NCBI GenBank assembly: GCA_949317995.1
Contig: OX439038.1
Coordinates: forward strand, 3,118,001-3,182,000
Source of the DNA: Acholoe squamosa
Taxonomy: Eukaryota > Annelida > Polychaeta > Phyllodocida > Polynoidae
Direction of reading: 5' to 3'
Length of the DNA stretch: 64,000 nt
Below the pieces are notes generated by a model, which made no database searches, was not told the DNA's origin, and saw nothing but the letters and a program-made list of their open reading frames with translations. Made by a program: the position numbers and the translations under genes. Positions 9,927 through 20,170 of this stretch are shown here, piece after piece. The first letter of the stretch is position 1. The number at the start of each line of letters is the position of its first letter.

Positions 9927-12899
9927 TTTATTGAACATTCCATTTCCAGGTGAAGATACAATCCATAATTACATTAACTCCTGTTGTGGTCTATTAGAGT
10001 TCATCCTAACCCTTAACATAGGTATATATTTCAATTGCATGTCGACTTCATGTCTGTGTGTGTGTGTGAGACCTCTGCCGGTAACCACTGAGGTTCAAGT
10101 TACAGCTTTATCTAACACTCGTAATCCTACATAGTGCTACTGATGATACAGCTGGTGCACTCTCCTATTGGATTAACTCCGCGAGTATATCGCCCAGTTG
10201 CCGACCCTCTAGCTTTGTGTGTTATCTTACTCCAATAATAATATATCTCTTCCTTTATCGTCCTTTATGTGTATTCCTCTGTCCCTTTACTAGTTCATTA
10301 TTCTTCAGGTAGGGACCCCTTATGCCCCTGATAACTTATTATTATGCTAGTTTTAAGGGGCCTTCTTATTTTCTGACTGTACTACCTTTTGGACAAGCTC
10401 CCTGGCTAGTCGGTGTAGGTGGGAGGGTGTATGGTATATCCTGTTTACATGATTCTTCTAACCTTTACCCATCATTTTTTATCTTGCAGGTGTGGTTCTC
10501 CCCAGTCGTCTTCCACCTCTATGTTAACCCTTTATGGACCATGTTAACTCTTTATGGACTACAGTCTATATTTATGTACATTATTACATTTAACTACTCT
10601 AACTACTCTCCTATTATACTCCCTTGCACAGTACCCTGGCGTAATTTGAGTCCCTTTATAGTTGTCCGTTTAACCCTACCCATATCTATTTAAAAACCAT
10701 TCTACCCCTGGCTCTAATTTGAGACTGGCCAAAATTATTTGGATACTGTTGGTAGTACTTAATCTTAATCTACCCTTTACCACCAGCACTGAGGTCTAGA
10801 AGCTGCTTGTAATAGGTTTTTGTACATGTGGCCTCGGTCACAGATATTGTTAGCTTTGTACAGGTACAGATGCAATGATCCTTACTTCCAAGCCATATAT
10901 TTCTAGATGCCAAGGTTTTGAGCTGGTAGCACCACTGTAGAAGGTTAACTGAGTTGTTAGCACTTAGCCCCTCCATATATGCTAAAATCTCTGTTTTTAT
11001 TTAACATGTCCACCATTCTACACTGAGACCCCACATGCTAACTCTTGCTTTAAACCCCAAGCCATTAATGGAGTTATTCCTCAAATTGTAGAAATTGGCT
11101 AGCTGGGAAGTTTTATCTTTTAAAATGTAATATTAAGACAGGATAAAGATGAAAGACTGAAATGTTTTTGTGTGTGCAGTGAAGTGCCTTAAAACTTTTG
11201 TTCAATGCAACGTGAAAGAAAATTAAGTAACTCTTTATGAGCAGGTAATGCTGATATAGTGAGTGAGTAATAGATGTTTAACGCCATTTCGACAGCTAAG
11301 GTCATATTCATGGTGAGAATGACATTACACAATCTCACAGAGGAATGGGTCAGTGCCCGTGCATATGTGCACCACACACATCCTGAAAGATGAGAAGTAG
11401 ACAATTTTAAGTGGGCTAGGGAAGCCCGACACACAACGGTTGTCAAAATGCTTAAAACTGCAGCCCTGGAAAGTAACTCATTAATATAAGTACCGATTCC
11501 TCCGGAGTTAAAAAAAAACCTGAGGGATCAGCAAGAAGCACTAATGAAGTGATTGTAAGCAGACTCACCAGCACTTGATTCATGCATCAAAGTGGCCAAT
11601 GGCTGCCAATACATTCCTGTATCAGCGACTGTTAAATGGTTCATCTGTACAACTTCATTGTGCTACACTTGGTTACACTCACATGTCATGTGTTTCACCA
11701 GAGGGGACAGGAACAATAAGATCCAGGGACGAGGACACAATCTTGTTACCATGCATGAACGACTCTATAATGACTGAGTGTGTTTAATAACAGCGAGCAG
11801 CTTAATCCTTGTCATAAGACATGTAGACATAATGCTAAAGCTGTCAGTATTTATGTAAGCTAGAGACTGAGTCAGTCAATACAGTCTATTTTCAGGGCCT
11901 TTAGTGAATGTACTTGCTTTCACTGAGAGGAACAAAGTCTTTAACTACCACAAATACCTCTCCGGGCTGTGGGTGGGAACTTGTTTTCAGTGGACCACAT
12001 CCAAATACAGTGCCTGTGTGTGATATATACTTGCCATGTTTATTCCTCAGTCTTGGCAGTCAAGTGTGGTATTAAGTAATTGATGAGAAAATGCAATGGC
12101 CATTTTAAGAATTTTTAGGACAGTTATACCTTTATGGCTTGCTCATCTGCAAATTCCATGGTATGATTTGAACGGCTCCTCCCTATTATACAAAGCCATT
12201 TCCTCTGCAGTATTTCATTTCATTACAAATGCCATGTTTGAATAGATAAAGAATAATTCAATTACACCTTTATTCTTTTCACCAAACTTTCTTTTCTAAG
12301 TCATTAATTGTGAGTTAATCTCTATCATCTGTACAATCATATATTTCTTACAAGAGCGTGAATCCAGTTTGCATAAATGGACTCAGTGAAGATAAACAGG
12401 AAAAATTAAGAAAATAGTATCACAAGACTCTGGTAGAGAACACAGTGGACAGACAGGATTAGCCTGTTATGTTGGTCGGCTGGGCACACAGGAGAAGCTG
12501 ACGTAAAGCAGTCTTTAATGGTCGGGCTGTTCACAACTACTCCGCTATGGTCCGCCCTGACCTTAGACTTTGCTGTAAGACTTTCGGAGAAGAATCCCTT
12601 CCCCCATTCCATTTAAGCTGGCCGCAGATGGGCCTGACTCGACCAGGAGGATCAGAGATGTAGGTCATTGGATATATGCAACAAAAGTTGGTATATCCAT
12701 TATCTCTGCCTACTGCAGTATAAATCTTTTATACACTGCAAGTGCCATGAAATACTAGACTGTTCATTATTCTTTGATAATGATGGACTACATAATGCTT
12801 ACCAAACCTGGGGCACTTTATTCCACCTGCTAGCTTCCAATATCTGCTGTTCACCACAGGGTGCTTTGTAACGGAGGAAGCGTCTCATCTCTCTCATGT
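9927..12899. other. No feature recognised
   Basis: AT-rich DNA with short ORFs in both strands (123 codons at 10322-10693 on the plus strand, 68 codons at 10770-10976 on the minus strand). These have no recognisable domain, and the first is hydrophobic from its T-rich composition. I see no RNA gene or transposon ends. Confidence 0.35.
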
Positions 12900-13260
12900 G
12901 AATTATCAATAAATGCTTTGTGCTCGGTACAGGAAAGTGAAGGGCTTCACATTCACTCCCGTATCAAGCTACTTCCAGTCTTATGTGCCCGTATCAGGCA
13001 AAAACCTTTCCCATATCAGGGCATTTCCTGTTGATGCATGAATATAACACAGAGAGGTCACGTCTAAATATGCATCATACACTTGATTTCACAGACAGAC
13101 ACTATACCTCAGAACAATTAAACACCCACCAATTCAGACTCTTGCCTTACATTGCAAAAATATGTCATCAAAATAACAGTGAGAACCTTGTCCCATAGTT
13201 GCCAGAAATCCATTGTCTCTTCCATGGAGATTCCTTGTATCACCAAACCATCTGGGGCGT
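12900..13260 (+). repeat. Partial R-repeat copy
   Basis: 12905-13080 follows 31850-32010 with shared runs such as CAATAAA, CCGTATCA, CTACTTCC.GTCTTATGTG and ACCTTTCCC.TATCA. The block near 13235-13260 (TCTGGGGCGT...GTAGAAACTACACTG) corresponds to 33793-33830 and 34730-34770. It is a decayed copy of the same large repeat. Confidence 0.55.
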
Positions 13261-13689
13261 TAATGTAGAAACTACACTGTCTCACTACAATATGATTGCA
13301 ATGGTACCTGTTCAGTTTTAGCAGGATCCTTGGTATATTGGACAGTTTATTGTTTATAGTTTACTATTTCAAAGTCACACATATGTGACAGTAAGTCAAC
13401 ACCAACGTGATCACTTAGGTCACCTAGATGCTGAAATGCCTAAAAGCTGTCCTAAAATTATTCTCCTTAATGGAGTCGTCAGTCTCCATCTGTGCTGCTG
13501 GTCAACATTTGCTAGCACTTCAGGTGATAAATCTTCTATTTGATTCAGGAAATGTGTCTGGCTAATACAATTTCCTGTCTAAACATCCTTTACATTGCTA
13601 ACCATAGCTCTACTTCATCCCCATCCCCATATGTTTTTCAAAATTTCTAAGTAACAGTTGCTATTTTTTTCTATTCTCAATGAGCAAAA

Positions 13690-14540
13690 TATCATCGTAG
13701 TCATCCCATGGGCAAAAAGATAAGTTGCTTGTCTGTATTGTCCATTTGATCCACTCTTACTGAGAAATATGACCCCACAGAGTTGATAAACCCAATGGGG
13801 AGTGCTGCTTTGAAGTCGTGGCGCCTTATGTGAAGCGAGTATGGTATGCATATTCCAATTCATTCTTGGAATATATGTGTCGAAAGTTTCAGAAACATAT
13901 ACATGTATATATATGTAGTTATCACAGACTTTATAGAGTAAACATTCAGTCAGATTTCCATTGGATGTATCACAAGAAAAAATGTTAATTTATAGGTCCC
14001 TTGCATAAGGATATTTACTTCATATATACACATAATTGGTGAGGCACCAATCCTGGAGTCAATTGTCTTCTTCCAATGCAATCTACTTGTTCAAATACGT
14101 CGGCAATAAATCTTGCTAAATTATTAAATTCCTCTTTTACTTTTGAGGATACAAGAAAATTATTTCTGGCTGATGTAAACCAAACCATTGCAATAACTTG
14201 CAGCAGTACAGTTTCACCAACTCAGTTGAAAAATATAGCAGTTTGGAACATACATAAGCAGGCTACCTTGGTGATATATTGCAGCGTGTCTAGATCTATA
14301 TATCTGGTAACCACACAGTACGATTGGCCAATAAGCGGGTACACTGGAACCACTGATTGAGGCAACATTGGAACTACCAATGCTTGACTAGCTGGCTGCT
14401 GACAGGTGGAGCATACGATATTAGCCTCTGTAACTGTATTAGGTGACTCCGAAAGCACCTTTATGCTAAAAAGCCAGAATCTATAGTTTGCATATTTGGT
14501 GGTATTACTGGTAGTATTTTGTTGAATTGAGTTACACAAA
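13690..14540. repeat. R-repeat copy with coding-like segment on the plus strand
   Basis: The block 13735-13810 matches 21950-22035 (shared CTTACTGAGAAATATGACCC and AGTG.TGCTTTGAAG). From about 14085 the plus strand encodes SFTFEDTRKLFLADVNQTIAITC and onward, and 14225-14420 aligns, in inverse orientation, with the R copies at 26, 31, 34 and 54 kb. The signature TVRLANK then SGYTG.TD is readable, but in two different frames, so this copy carries frameshifts and stops. The N-Q-T-I-A-I-T-C ... V-W-N pattern is weakly immunoglobulin-like. No function can be assigned. Confidence 0.4.
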
Positions 14541-15180
14541 ATAAGTTCACTCAGCAGTTCTTGTTGCACCAAACTAGAATCAGTATAAATATGACAGCTT
14601 TATATGCAGAATACTGAACAATCTAAAGTTGCTCAGATTAGATCAACTATTATTGACTTAGGTGTGTTTTATGAATTTATCCCGCATAATGACAATAACG
14701 GACAATAAGGGTTGTATTACGAAGGTCACTAAGGCATAATTATGGTATTGGTGATACACATTACATCTGAAAGTTCTTCCTATCATGTCATTGTGACTGC
14801 CTGAAGCAGACTACAGTCCCAAATGCCACACATATGAATCGAATAACCGTTCCTTAAGTAGCACTGTGCAGTGTTCCATAAATGACCAATGGCGGCTGTT
14901 AGGAATTCACCCAACAAAACCACTCTATTAATCCCAACCCATTTCAGATAATAACACACTGAACACCAGGAAGTCTTCGTAACTGACTAAATTAGCTCAT
15001 TGCGCCTAAACCTCAAAACTCATCCCAATATAGAGTGAGCGTCCAACAATATCAAAGATTTTTTGTTTTTTGTTTTTGTTTGTTGTTTAAATATCTTTTC
15101 TTGCATCAAAATAGATTATTACAATCTTTTCAAAGAGTTTGTTTGGTTTCCTCACATAATTTAAGAAAGTACAATTTGCT
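14541..15180. other. No feature recognised
   Basis: AT-rich spacer with a T/G-rich run near 15060-15085; no gene, RNA or repeat ends seen. Confidence 0.35.
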
Positions 15181-15337
15181 TGTGATAATTTAATGGACAA
15201 GTAATCAATGGATAATTCATGATGTGTGTGTGTTAGTGAAGGATAAATACACAAGGCCGTAGGCCGAGTGTAATTAGCCTTTGCTAACACACACGAGTCA
15301 TGAATTATCCATTGACTACTTATTTTATACCACGAAA
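15181..15337. mobile_element. Long-hairpin (foldback) MITE
   Basis: Left arm (TCAATGGATAATTCATGA...GTGTGTGTTAG) and right arm (CTAACACACACGAGTCATGA...) are near-perfect inverted repeats of about 70 bp around a core reading ACACAAGGCCGTAGGCCGAGTGT. The core resembles that of the hairpin element at 55728-55875 (GCACGAGGCCGTTAGGCCGAGTGC), so the two are probably one family. No coding capacity. Confidence 0.8.
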
Positions 15338-15754
15338 CGAATAAATCATCAATAAAATACCAATAAATTCAAGTTGAAAAAAAATATATTCCCCCTCCCC
15401 GGGACTCAAAGCCAGCCATAGTGTGTGTACACAGGTACATACACCTCGTCGCCCGGCAGCGGACAGCGACAGCACCCATCTTGGCTCGGCTTGGCAGCAG
15501 CACATGGTGAATGCGGTTATGTTTGTGTATAATACACCTTGTCGCCCAGCAGCCTCCGTCTCGGCTTGGCTTGCTTTGAATGCGTCTCATGGTTATGTTT
15601 GTGTATAATACACCTCGTCGCCCGGCAGCGGACAGCGACAGTGCACACGGCGAAAAAAGATGCCCCCAGACCGTGTTACTAACTGTTAGACTAGATATAC
15701 ACCTCGTCGCCCAGCAGCGGACAGCGACAGCGCACAGGGCGAAAAAAGACGTGC

Positions 15755-15822
15755 CAGGACCAGGACTCGACCCGCGTACCTCTAACGGCTGAGAGCAATG
15801 CGCTAACCACTAGACCACCGCG
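15755..15822 (-). tRNA. tRNA-like module (A and B boxes)
   Basis: On the minus strand an A box-like GGTGGTCTAGTGGTTAGCGC and a B box-like GCGGGTCGAGTCC are spaced as in a tRNA gene, with TTGCTCTCAGCC between them. A clean anticodon stem is not seen, so the identity is unclear; it is probably the pol III promoter of a SINE-like unit. A matching module lies at 23890-23957. Confidence 0.5.
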
Positions 15823-15941
15823 TCTCCTCCTTCAGCGGCGGTCTTGGCTTGGCTATGTTTGATTGCGGACAGTGGGGACCCTGGACCGGGACTCGTCCCG
15901 CCTACCTCTACAAGCTTACCAAGCAAACACATACCGTCTCT

Positions 15942-16012
15942 CGTCAGTCCCTGTGGCACACTGCATAGGGAGTTGGATTTGGGATGTGATAGGTTCAAGC
16001 CCTGCCCTGGCC
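15942..16012 (+). tRNA. Second tRNA-like module, opposite strand
   Basis: GTCAGTCCCTGTGGCACAC...GGAGTTGGATTTGGGATGTGATAGGTTCAAGCCCTGCCCTGG contains an A box-like and a B box-like (GGTTCAAGCCC) segment. The better preserved copy at 24040-24113 has TGGCGCAGTGCATAAGG and GGTTCGATCCC. It faces away from the tRNA-like module 120 bp upstream. The isotype is uncertain. Confidence 0.5.
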
Positions 16013-16264
16013 TTGAAAATTTCTTGGGTTTAAACATGTAACATATGACATGGAAGGACATGAGAGGCGTGTGGGTTATCCATGGATAACGGCATGGTGT
16101 GCAGGTTATCCATGGATAACCACACGCCTTACAAAATTGATGTTACAGCCTACAGGGTGTGCAATATCGACAGGTATGTGCATGGGAATATCCAGCAAAA
16201 AGCACTGAGCAACCCAGAAATCATGGTATAATGTTTAATATTGGCCTTAATAAACATAGTGAGT

Positions 16265-16797
16265 GTAGGGGCCAGCTCTGCCGTAAGGCCAGCAGCCCCG
16301 TTTTTTGAGATCCCAGCCCCCAGGGGCTGGCATCCGGTGGTAGCTCCCCCCTACGTTTGTGTCATACCAATCCAGGTGTAGGTGCCTGGAACGGTATAAT
16401 ACAGATACGCTTCGACCCTGGCAGTACTGTGTACTGGTAGGTCAACTGGGAAGTCAGGAGTGCCTCACACTGCTTGATAAAGCCCAACCGATCTGGTTGG
16501 GAGGAATGCTTGGTGCTGGTTGGCCATGGTTGAAGCTGGTTGGGAGGAGTGTAGGGGCCAGCTCTGGCTGTAAGTCCATGGCGGTAGGCCATCTGCCCCG
16601 TTCCGGTTGCACCAGCCCTCAGGGGCTGGTCAACCGGTATAAGCTGCCCCCCTTGTGTATTATACCGATCCAGATGTAGGTGGAAGGTAGAGAATGTCAG
16701 ACGGGGAAGTAGCTCAGTGGTAGAGCTTCCGCCTGCAGGTTGGAGGGTCCCGGGTTCGACTCCCGGTTTCTCCAGGACATTTTCCGCCGACCTCTAC
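16265..16797 (+). mobile_element. Composite tRNA-Cys-bearing element with 7-bp target duplication
   Basis: The element begins GTAGGGGCC and ends GACCTCTAC, giving 9-bp imperfect TIRs, and is flanked by a perfect 7-bp direct repeat AGTGAGT (16258-16264 and 16798-16804). Modules in order: hairpin module A with CAGCCCCCAGGGGCTG; a roughly 190-bp spacer (GGAACGGTATAATACAG...GTTGGGAGGAGT); hairpin module A' starting again with GTAGGGGCCAGCTCTGG and containing ACCAGCCCTCAGGGGCTGGT; and the tRNA-Cys-like module. The internal repetition of the GTAGGGGCC terminus implies assembly from two related elements. It moved as one unit, since the target duplication brackets the whole. No ORF is supported. Confidence 0.8.
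16703..16773 (+). tRNA. tRNA-Cys(GCA)-like module, best preserved copy
   Basis: Cloverleaf: acceptor GGGGAAG with TTTCTCC (two G-T pairs), D stem GCTC/GAGC with loop AGTGGTA, anticodon stem TCCGC/TTGGA (one mismatch), anticodon loop CTGCAGG with U33 and GCA, variable GGGTC, T stem CCGGG/CCCGG, loop TTCGACT, then A at the discriminator position. A and B boxes fit the pol III consensus well. A functional tRNA cannot be excluded, but the repeat context favours a transposon module. Confidence 0.7.
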
Positions 16798-16939
16798 AGT
16801 GAGTATGTCTTGTAGGCAATGCTTTTCAACATGTTGTTAACATGTATAGCAAAGTAATGTAAGCACTACAATGTGTAGGTGCTAGTTTAAACTTTTACAT
16901 TTTCTATTATGTAATCGATTTTGCACAAAAAATAACTTG

Positions 16940-17447
16940 CACAAAAAATAACTCTCTATGTAAATCATCACGTAAATTTGGCCAGGGTGTCTATAGTACT
17001 ATGACCCCTTCTGAAGCCACCTTGGTTTTTCAACAAAACATTTTCTTTCATTAAAAAACCATAGACACAGTTGTGAACTATTTTCTCAATCAGTTTGCAT
17101 GGTAGTGGGAGGAGTGAAATAGGAGGATAATTGTTTACAAGTTTCAAATCTCCAGACTTGGGTATAGGAGTCACCTTGGATATTTTCAAGGAGGAGGGGA
17201 TTTTATTTCTTTCAAAAGATGGTTTGAATTTTTTTTTTAATTTCAGGAGTGTGCTTGAAGGCCATCTTTAAGACTTTCTTAGATATATTTTCAATCGCTG
17301 AACATTTGCGAATATTAATGTCATAAATAAAATTTTTCACCTCTTGGCAAGGGTGGTATTTGTTTGAGAATTCTAGCATCAGATTGTTTCCAGGGGGTGT
17401 AAAATTCTTTGGGTAAATTTGGTCCAATATTGGTAAATTATTTATAT
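16940..17447 (-). pseudogene. LINE reverse transcriptase N-terminal fragment
   Basis: The minus strand encodes the start of a non-LTR reverse transcriptase: VTPIPKSGDLKLVNNYPPIS, then LLPLPCKLIEKIVHNCV and a Q-G-G-F-R-R-G-H-S-T motif (the family's Q-F-G-F-R motif). It resembles the region before the fingers/palm in the LINE at 59.2-60.9 kb but is a different family. Upstream, a second frame encodes linker sequence ending IKKKIQTIF. The palm and its catalytic aspartates are missing because the copy ends near 16940. It continues across the insertion at 17448-18727 into 18736-20095. Confidence 0.75.
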
Positions 17448-18727
17448 GGGTCAATCCACCGAAAGTGGGCACCTGGGTCTTTTTTGGATACAGGGGGCTG
17501 TAAAATAAAAAGTAAGTAACCATTCTTCTTAGTTCTGGTTTCATTTGAAAGAAAACACCTTGGGCTTTAAAAGAAGGGCAAGTTTACATATGTTGGCCTG
17601 TTGTTTTTTTTTAGATATGGTGGCCCAAAGTTCAAAAGTGGCCAAAAATTGCCTTTTTATTCAATTTCCACCTTATCCCAGGGTCTATACCATCAAGCCA
17701 AACAACAGACAAATATAATTTTATCTATTCCTTCCTGTTGGGTCCTATCTGACATTTTCATGTTGTTTGGAGGTGCTCTGGTTGGCATTCCTTTTCCTCT
17801 GTTCATTTCTATAACCAAATACAGGTGGTATAATGGGCGTGAGCAAAATAAAAGTACACTGCTAGGCCTACTAAAACACTACCCTCAATCTTCTTATTTC
17901 CCACCAAGATTAGGGTCGTCATAAGGGATTTTCTGGTACAGAAACTTAGGGTCTACTTGCAGGCATGACTGTGCGGTACATTCAAGTATTTTCAAGTCCA
18001 TTTTGCTCACGCTCATTACATTCAAATTTCTGCATCCAGGACAAATACTATCAAAGTTTTCTTTCTCTCAACTTGAAGATCTATGATTGATAAGTCATTT
18101 CAAAAAAAGACTGGAGTCTCTACATACCTAGGTTATGCCAAAAAGAGGGTTTAATTGACAGATGTAATGGGCGTGAGCGTAATGGGCATGAGCGTAATGG
18201 GCGTGAGTAAAATGCACTGCAAGTATGTTGGCAGGCTTGATGCATTCCAAATGCATCCTTTAAGTTTTCTTAGATTATTTTTATTGCCTAGATTAATTCT
18301 GGGTGCGGTTATATTGCTGAGTGGCTGTCTAAAGCCTGGGAAAGTTGTTTCGCTCACACCCATTACGCTCATGCCCATTACATCCATATTATTTCCTTAT
18401 GTATTGTAAATATCCATCTTTTTTTCCTATTTTCTTCATAGTGTGTCTTTGGGACCTTTTGTCAAATATCCTAACTGAAAATCATGTAGTTCTGACAAAT
18501 ATTTCTGTGATGTAGAGAAGAATTCATTTTGCTCACGCCCATTACATTTTCATAATTTTGAATATTTGCAATAAAAACTGACCTCTTGGGAGTTAGTGAC
18601 TTGAACGAACCTTTCCTAGGAGCCAAGATATAGGGCTATCAATAAAATTAAGTTTCATGATCTAATTCCTAGTTTTTAAAAATGACCCTCTACCATGGAC
18701 AAGTGCCCACTTTCAGTGGATTGCCCC
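17448..18727. mobile_element. Non-autonomous DNA transposon, 1,280 bp, 8-bp target duplication
   Basis: Left end GGGTCAATCCACCGAAAGTG and right end CACTTTCAGTGGATTGCCCC are inverted repeats of about 27 bp with three mismatches. They are flanked by the perfect 8-bp direct repeat ATTTATAT (17440-17447 and 18728-18735). No transposase ORF is present. An 8-bp duplication fits hAT, P and KDZ/Zisupton superfamilies; the GGG termini lack the CAGGG of many hAT elements, so the superfamily is open. The motif AATGGGCGTGAGCAAAA recurs inside on both strands. A second copy is at 24843-25824. It interrupts a minus-strand LINE. Confidence 0.85.
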
Positions 18728-18735
18728 ATTTATAT

Positions 18736-20095
18736 AATCAGCTGCTTGGGATAAAGGAATTTCAATCTTGGTCTGTACCAGTTTGCCTTGCTCTGGCCAG
18801 GAAGCGATTTTTAGTCACGCGACTGCTCATAAATGTCTTGGGTCATCCAAGGCATGTCTTAATCTTGGTACTGTGAATGTTCTTAATGGACAATATTTAT
18901 CTAAAATACTATGTAAAGCATCAATATAAATCATGTGCGTGGAAAGCAGGGGGGACAGGGGTGACATGTCCCCCCAACTTTTGGCCAACTCCTCAAAAGG
19001 TCAAAACTAAAAGGTCAAGCAAAGGGAGGTCAAAAATTGCATAAAACCCCCCTGGTTCCACCTACTCTGAAGCTGCTTCCCACGCCCCTGTAAATATTCT
19101 CTCATACCTCAACATCATTTGCTCGATCAAAAGCTGACCAATCGTACTTATCAAGTTCTTTAATAAGTTTGGTTTCTGGTAACCTTTTTTCTTATAAGAT
19201 AGATCAGAGATATAAATATTAAAGACCCCTGTTTGAATATAGTTTCTACGTAAATTAGTAAAAATAAGATTCAAAGTAGTATTTTTCCTGTTTTTTCATG
19301 ACCAAAAGATTTCATTTTATTTAACAGGTTATTTACCAAAGCCGTGTCTTCCTTGATATTAAAATTAAAGTCACCAAAAATAATAACATCGTAGTCTTGT
19401 TTATCTTCTATCCACCCTATAGCTTCAGAAAAACGTGTCATAAGTGTACCTTTGTCACCATCAGGTGGAAGATATACATTCATTAACAGGATTGGTTTCA
19501 TATACACTGCAAAAAAGGTGTTTAAAGATACACACCAAATTTTCTCAACACCAATATTTAAACATCTAAACACTTGAAGTGTTTAGGTGTTTAGCTTTTA
19601 AACACTTATTCTCAAACACCTAAACACTGAAGTGTTTAAGTGTTTAGCATTTAAACACTTGGTTAAACACTTCCTAGTTAAACATGTTTAAAATTAAACG
19701 CGTTTAACACTTAAGAAGTGTTGAGAAAAGTGGGACAAATAAGTGTTTAACCAAGTGTTTAACTTCTAAACACTGGTGTTTAATCCCTAAACACTGTTTT
19801 TACAGTGTAGGGATTGGTGATCAAAATGTTTTGAAATTTGATTTGTTCATCAGATGCCTTAATTAATGGAAGTGCATCATGAGTATGTTTTATACCTAGC
19901 TTGATATAAATACACACACCCCCTCCCACCTTAAATTTATATTCTACCATTACTTGTCTGTCAAGGCGATATCTTATATAACCCATAAATTGGAAATCCA
20001 TTTCATCATCTTCACTCTTGAACCACGTTTCAGAAAATGTCATGATTTCTAATGGTGCTATTAACAACTCAGCACATAGGGATATATACGGCAGA
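18736..20095 (-). pseudogene. LINE endonuclease region, interrupted and frameshifted
   Basis: Minus-strand frames encode an APE-type endonuclease: FSETWF with the catalytic Glu, YRLDRQ, GGGVCIYIK, then, beyond a MITE, VYLPPDGDKG and the GDFNFNI motif (catalytic Asp and Asn), LIFTNL and ISDL (where the family has S-D-H). A downstream frame gives KYDWSAFDRANDVE, typical of the linker before the RT. Frameshifts occur near 19140 and elsewhere. A block of C/G-rich repeat at about 18935-19090 may be a further insertion. The copy lacks its N-terminus (ends near 20095) and its RT palm, so it is dead. It belongs to the CR1/L2/Jockey group of LINEs. Confidence 0.75.
19505..19807. mobile_element. 303-bp MITE of GTGTTTA/TAAACAC heptamers, TA target site
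   Basis: Ends CACTGCAAAAA and TTTTTACAGTG are inverted repeats flanked by TA on both sides (19503-19504 and 19808-19809). The interior is built largely of GTGTTTA and its complement TAAACAC. Removing the element plus one TA makes the minus-strand LINE endonuclease frame continuous across the junction, which confirms the borders. TA duplication suggests a Tc1/mariner-type helper. No ORF. Confidence 0.88.
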
Positions 20096-20170
20096 GGAGA
20101 TGGGTTATTTACTTAGCGTTCACAGAAGCTATTGTAGTCTTTGACAGCAAGCAGATTAGGAATAATCCCC

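Larger units (their letters stand above)
15420..16230. mobile_element. Composite element with two tRNA-like modules, copy 1
   Basis: The first part is a run of imperfect direct repeats of a unit containing ATGTTTGTGTATAATACACC, then CGTCGCCCGGCAGCGGACAG and CGACAG..CACACGGCGAAAAAA. Next come a minus-strand tRNA-like module (about 15755-15822) and a plus-strand tRNA-like module (about 15942-16012), then a tail with ATGACATGGAAGGACATGAG, inverted repeats of GGTTATCCATGGATAACC, and GATGTTACAGCCTA. The same order is present at 23630-24345, which defines the family. No ORF is supported. Confidence 0.7.

Noticed and set aside
10322..10693. 123-codon plus-strand ORF
   Set aside because: Rich in hydrophobic residues from T-rich DNA, no motif, and no neighbouring exon-like features.
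16703..16773. Genuine host tRNA-Cys gene
   Set aside because: The fold is good, but the module is repeated in the same repeat context four times and lies inside an element with a target duplication. Kept as a tRNA-like module only.
17601..17924. 107-codon plus-strand ORF inside the 1,280-bp transposon
   Set aside because: No transposase motif, not preserved in the second copy, and hydrophobic only by composition.
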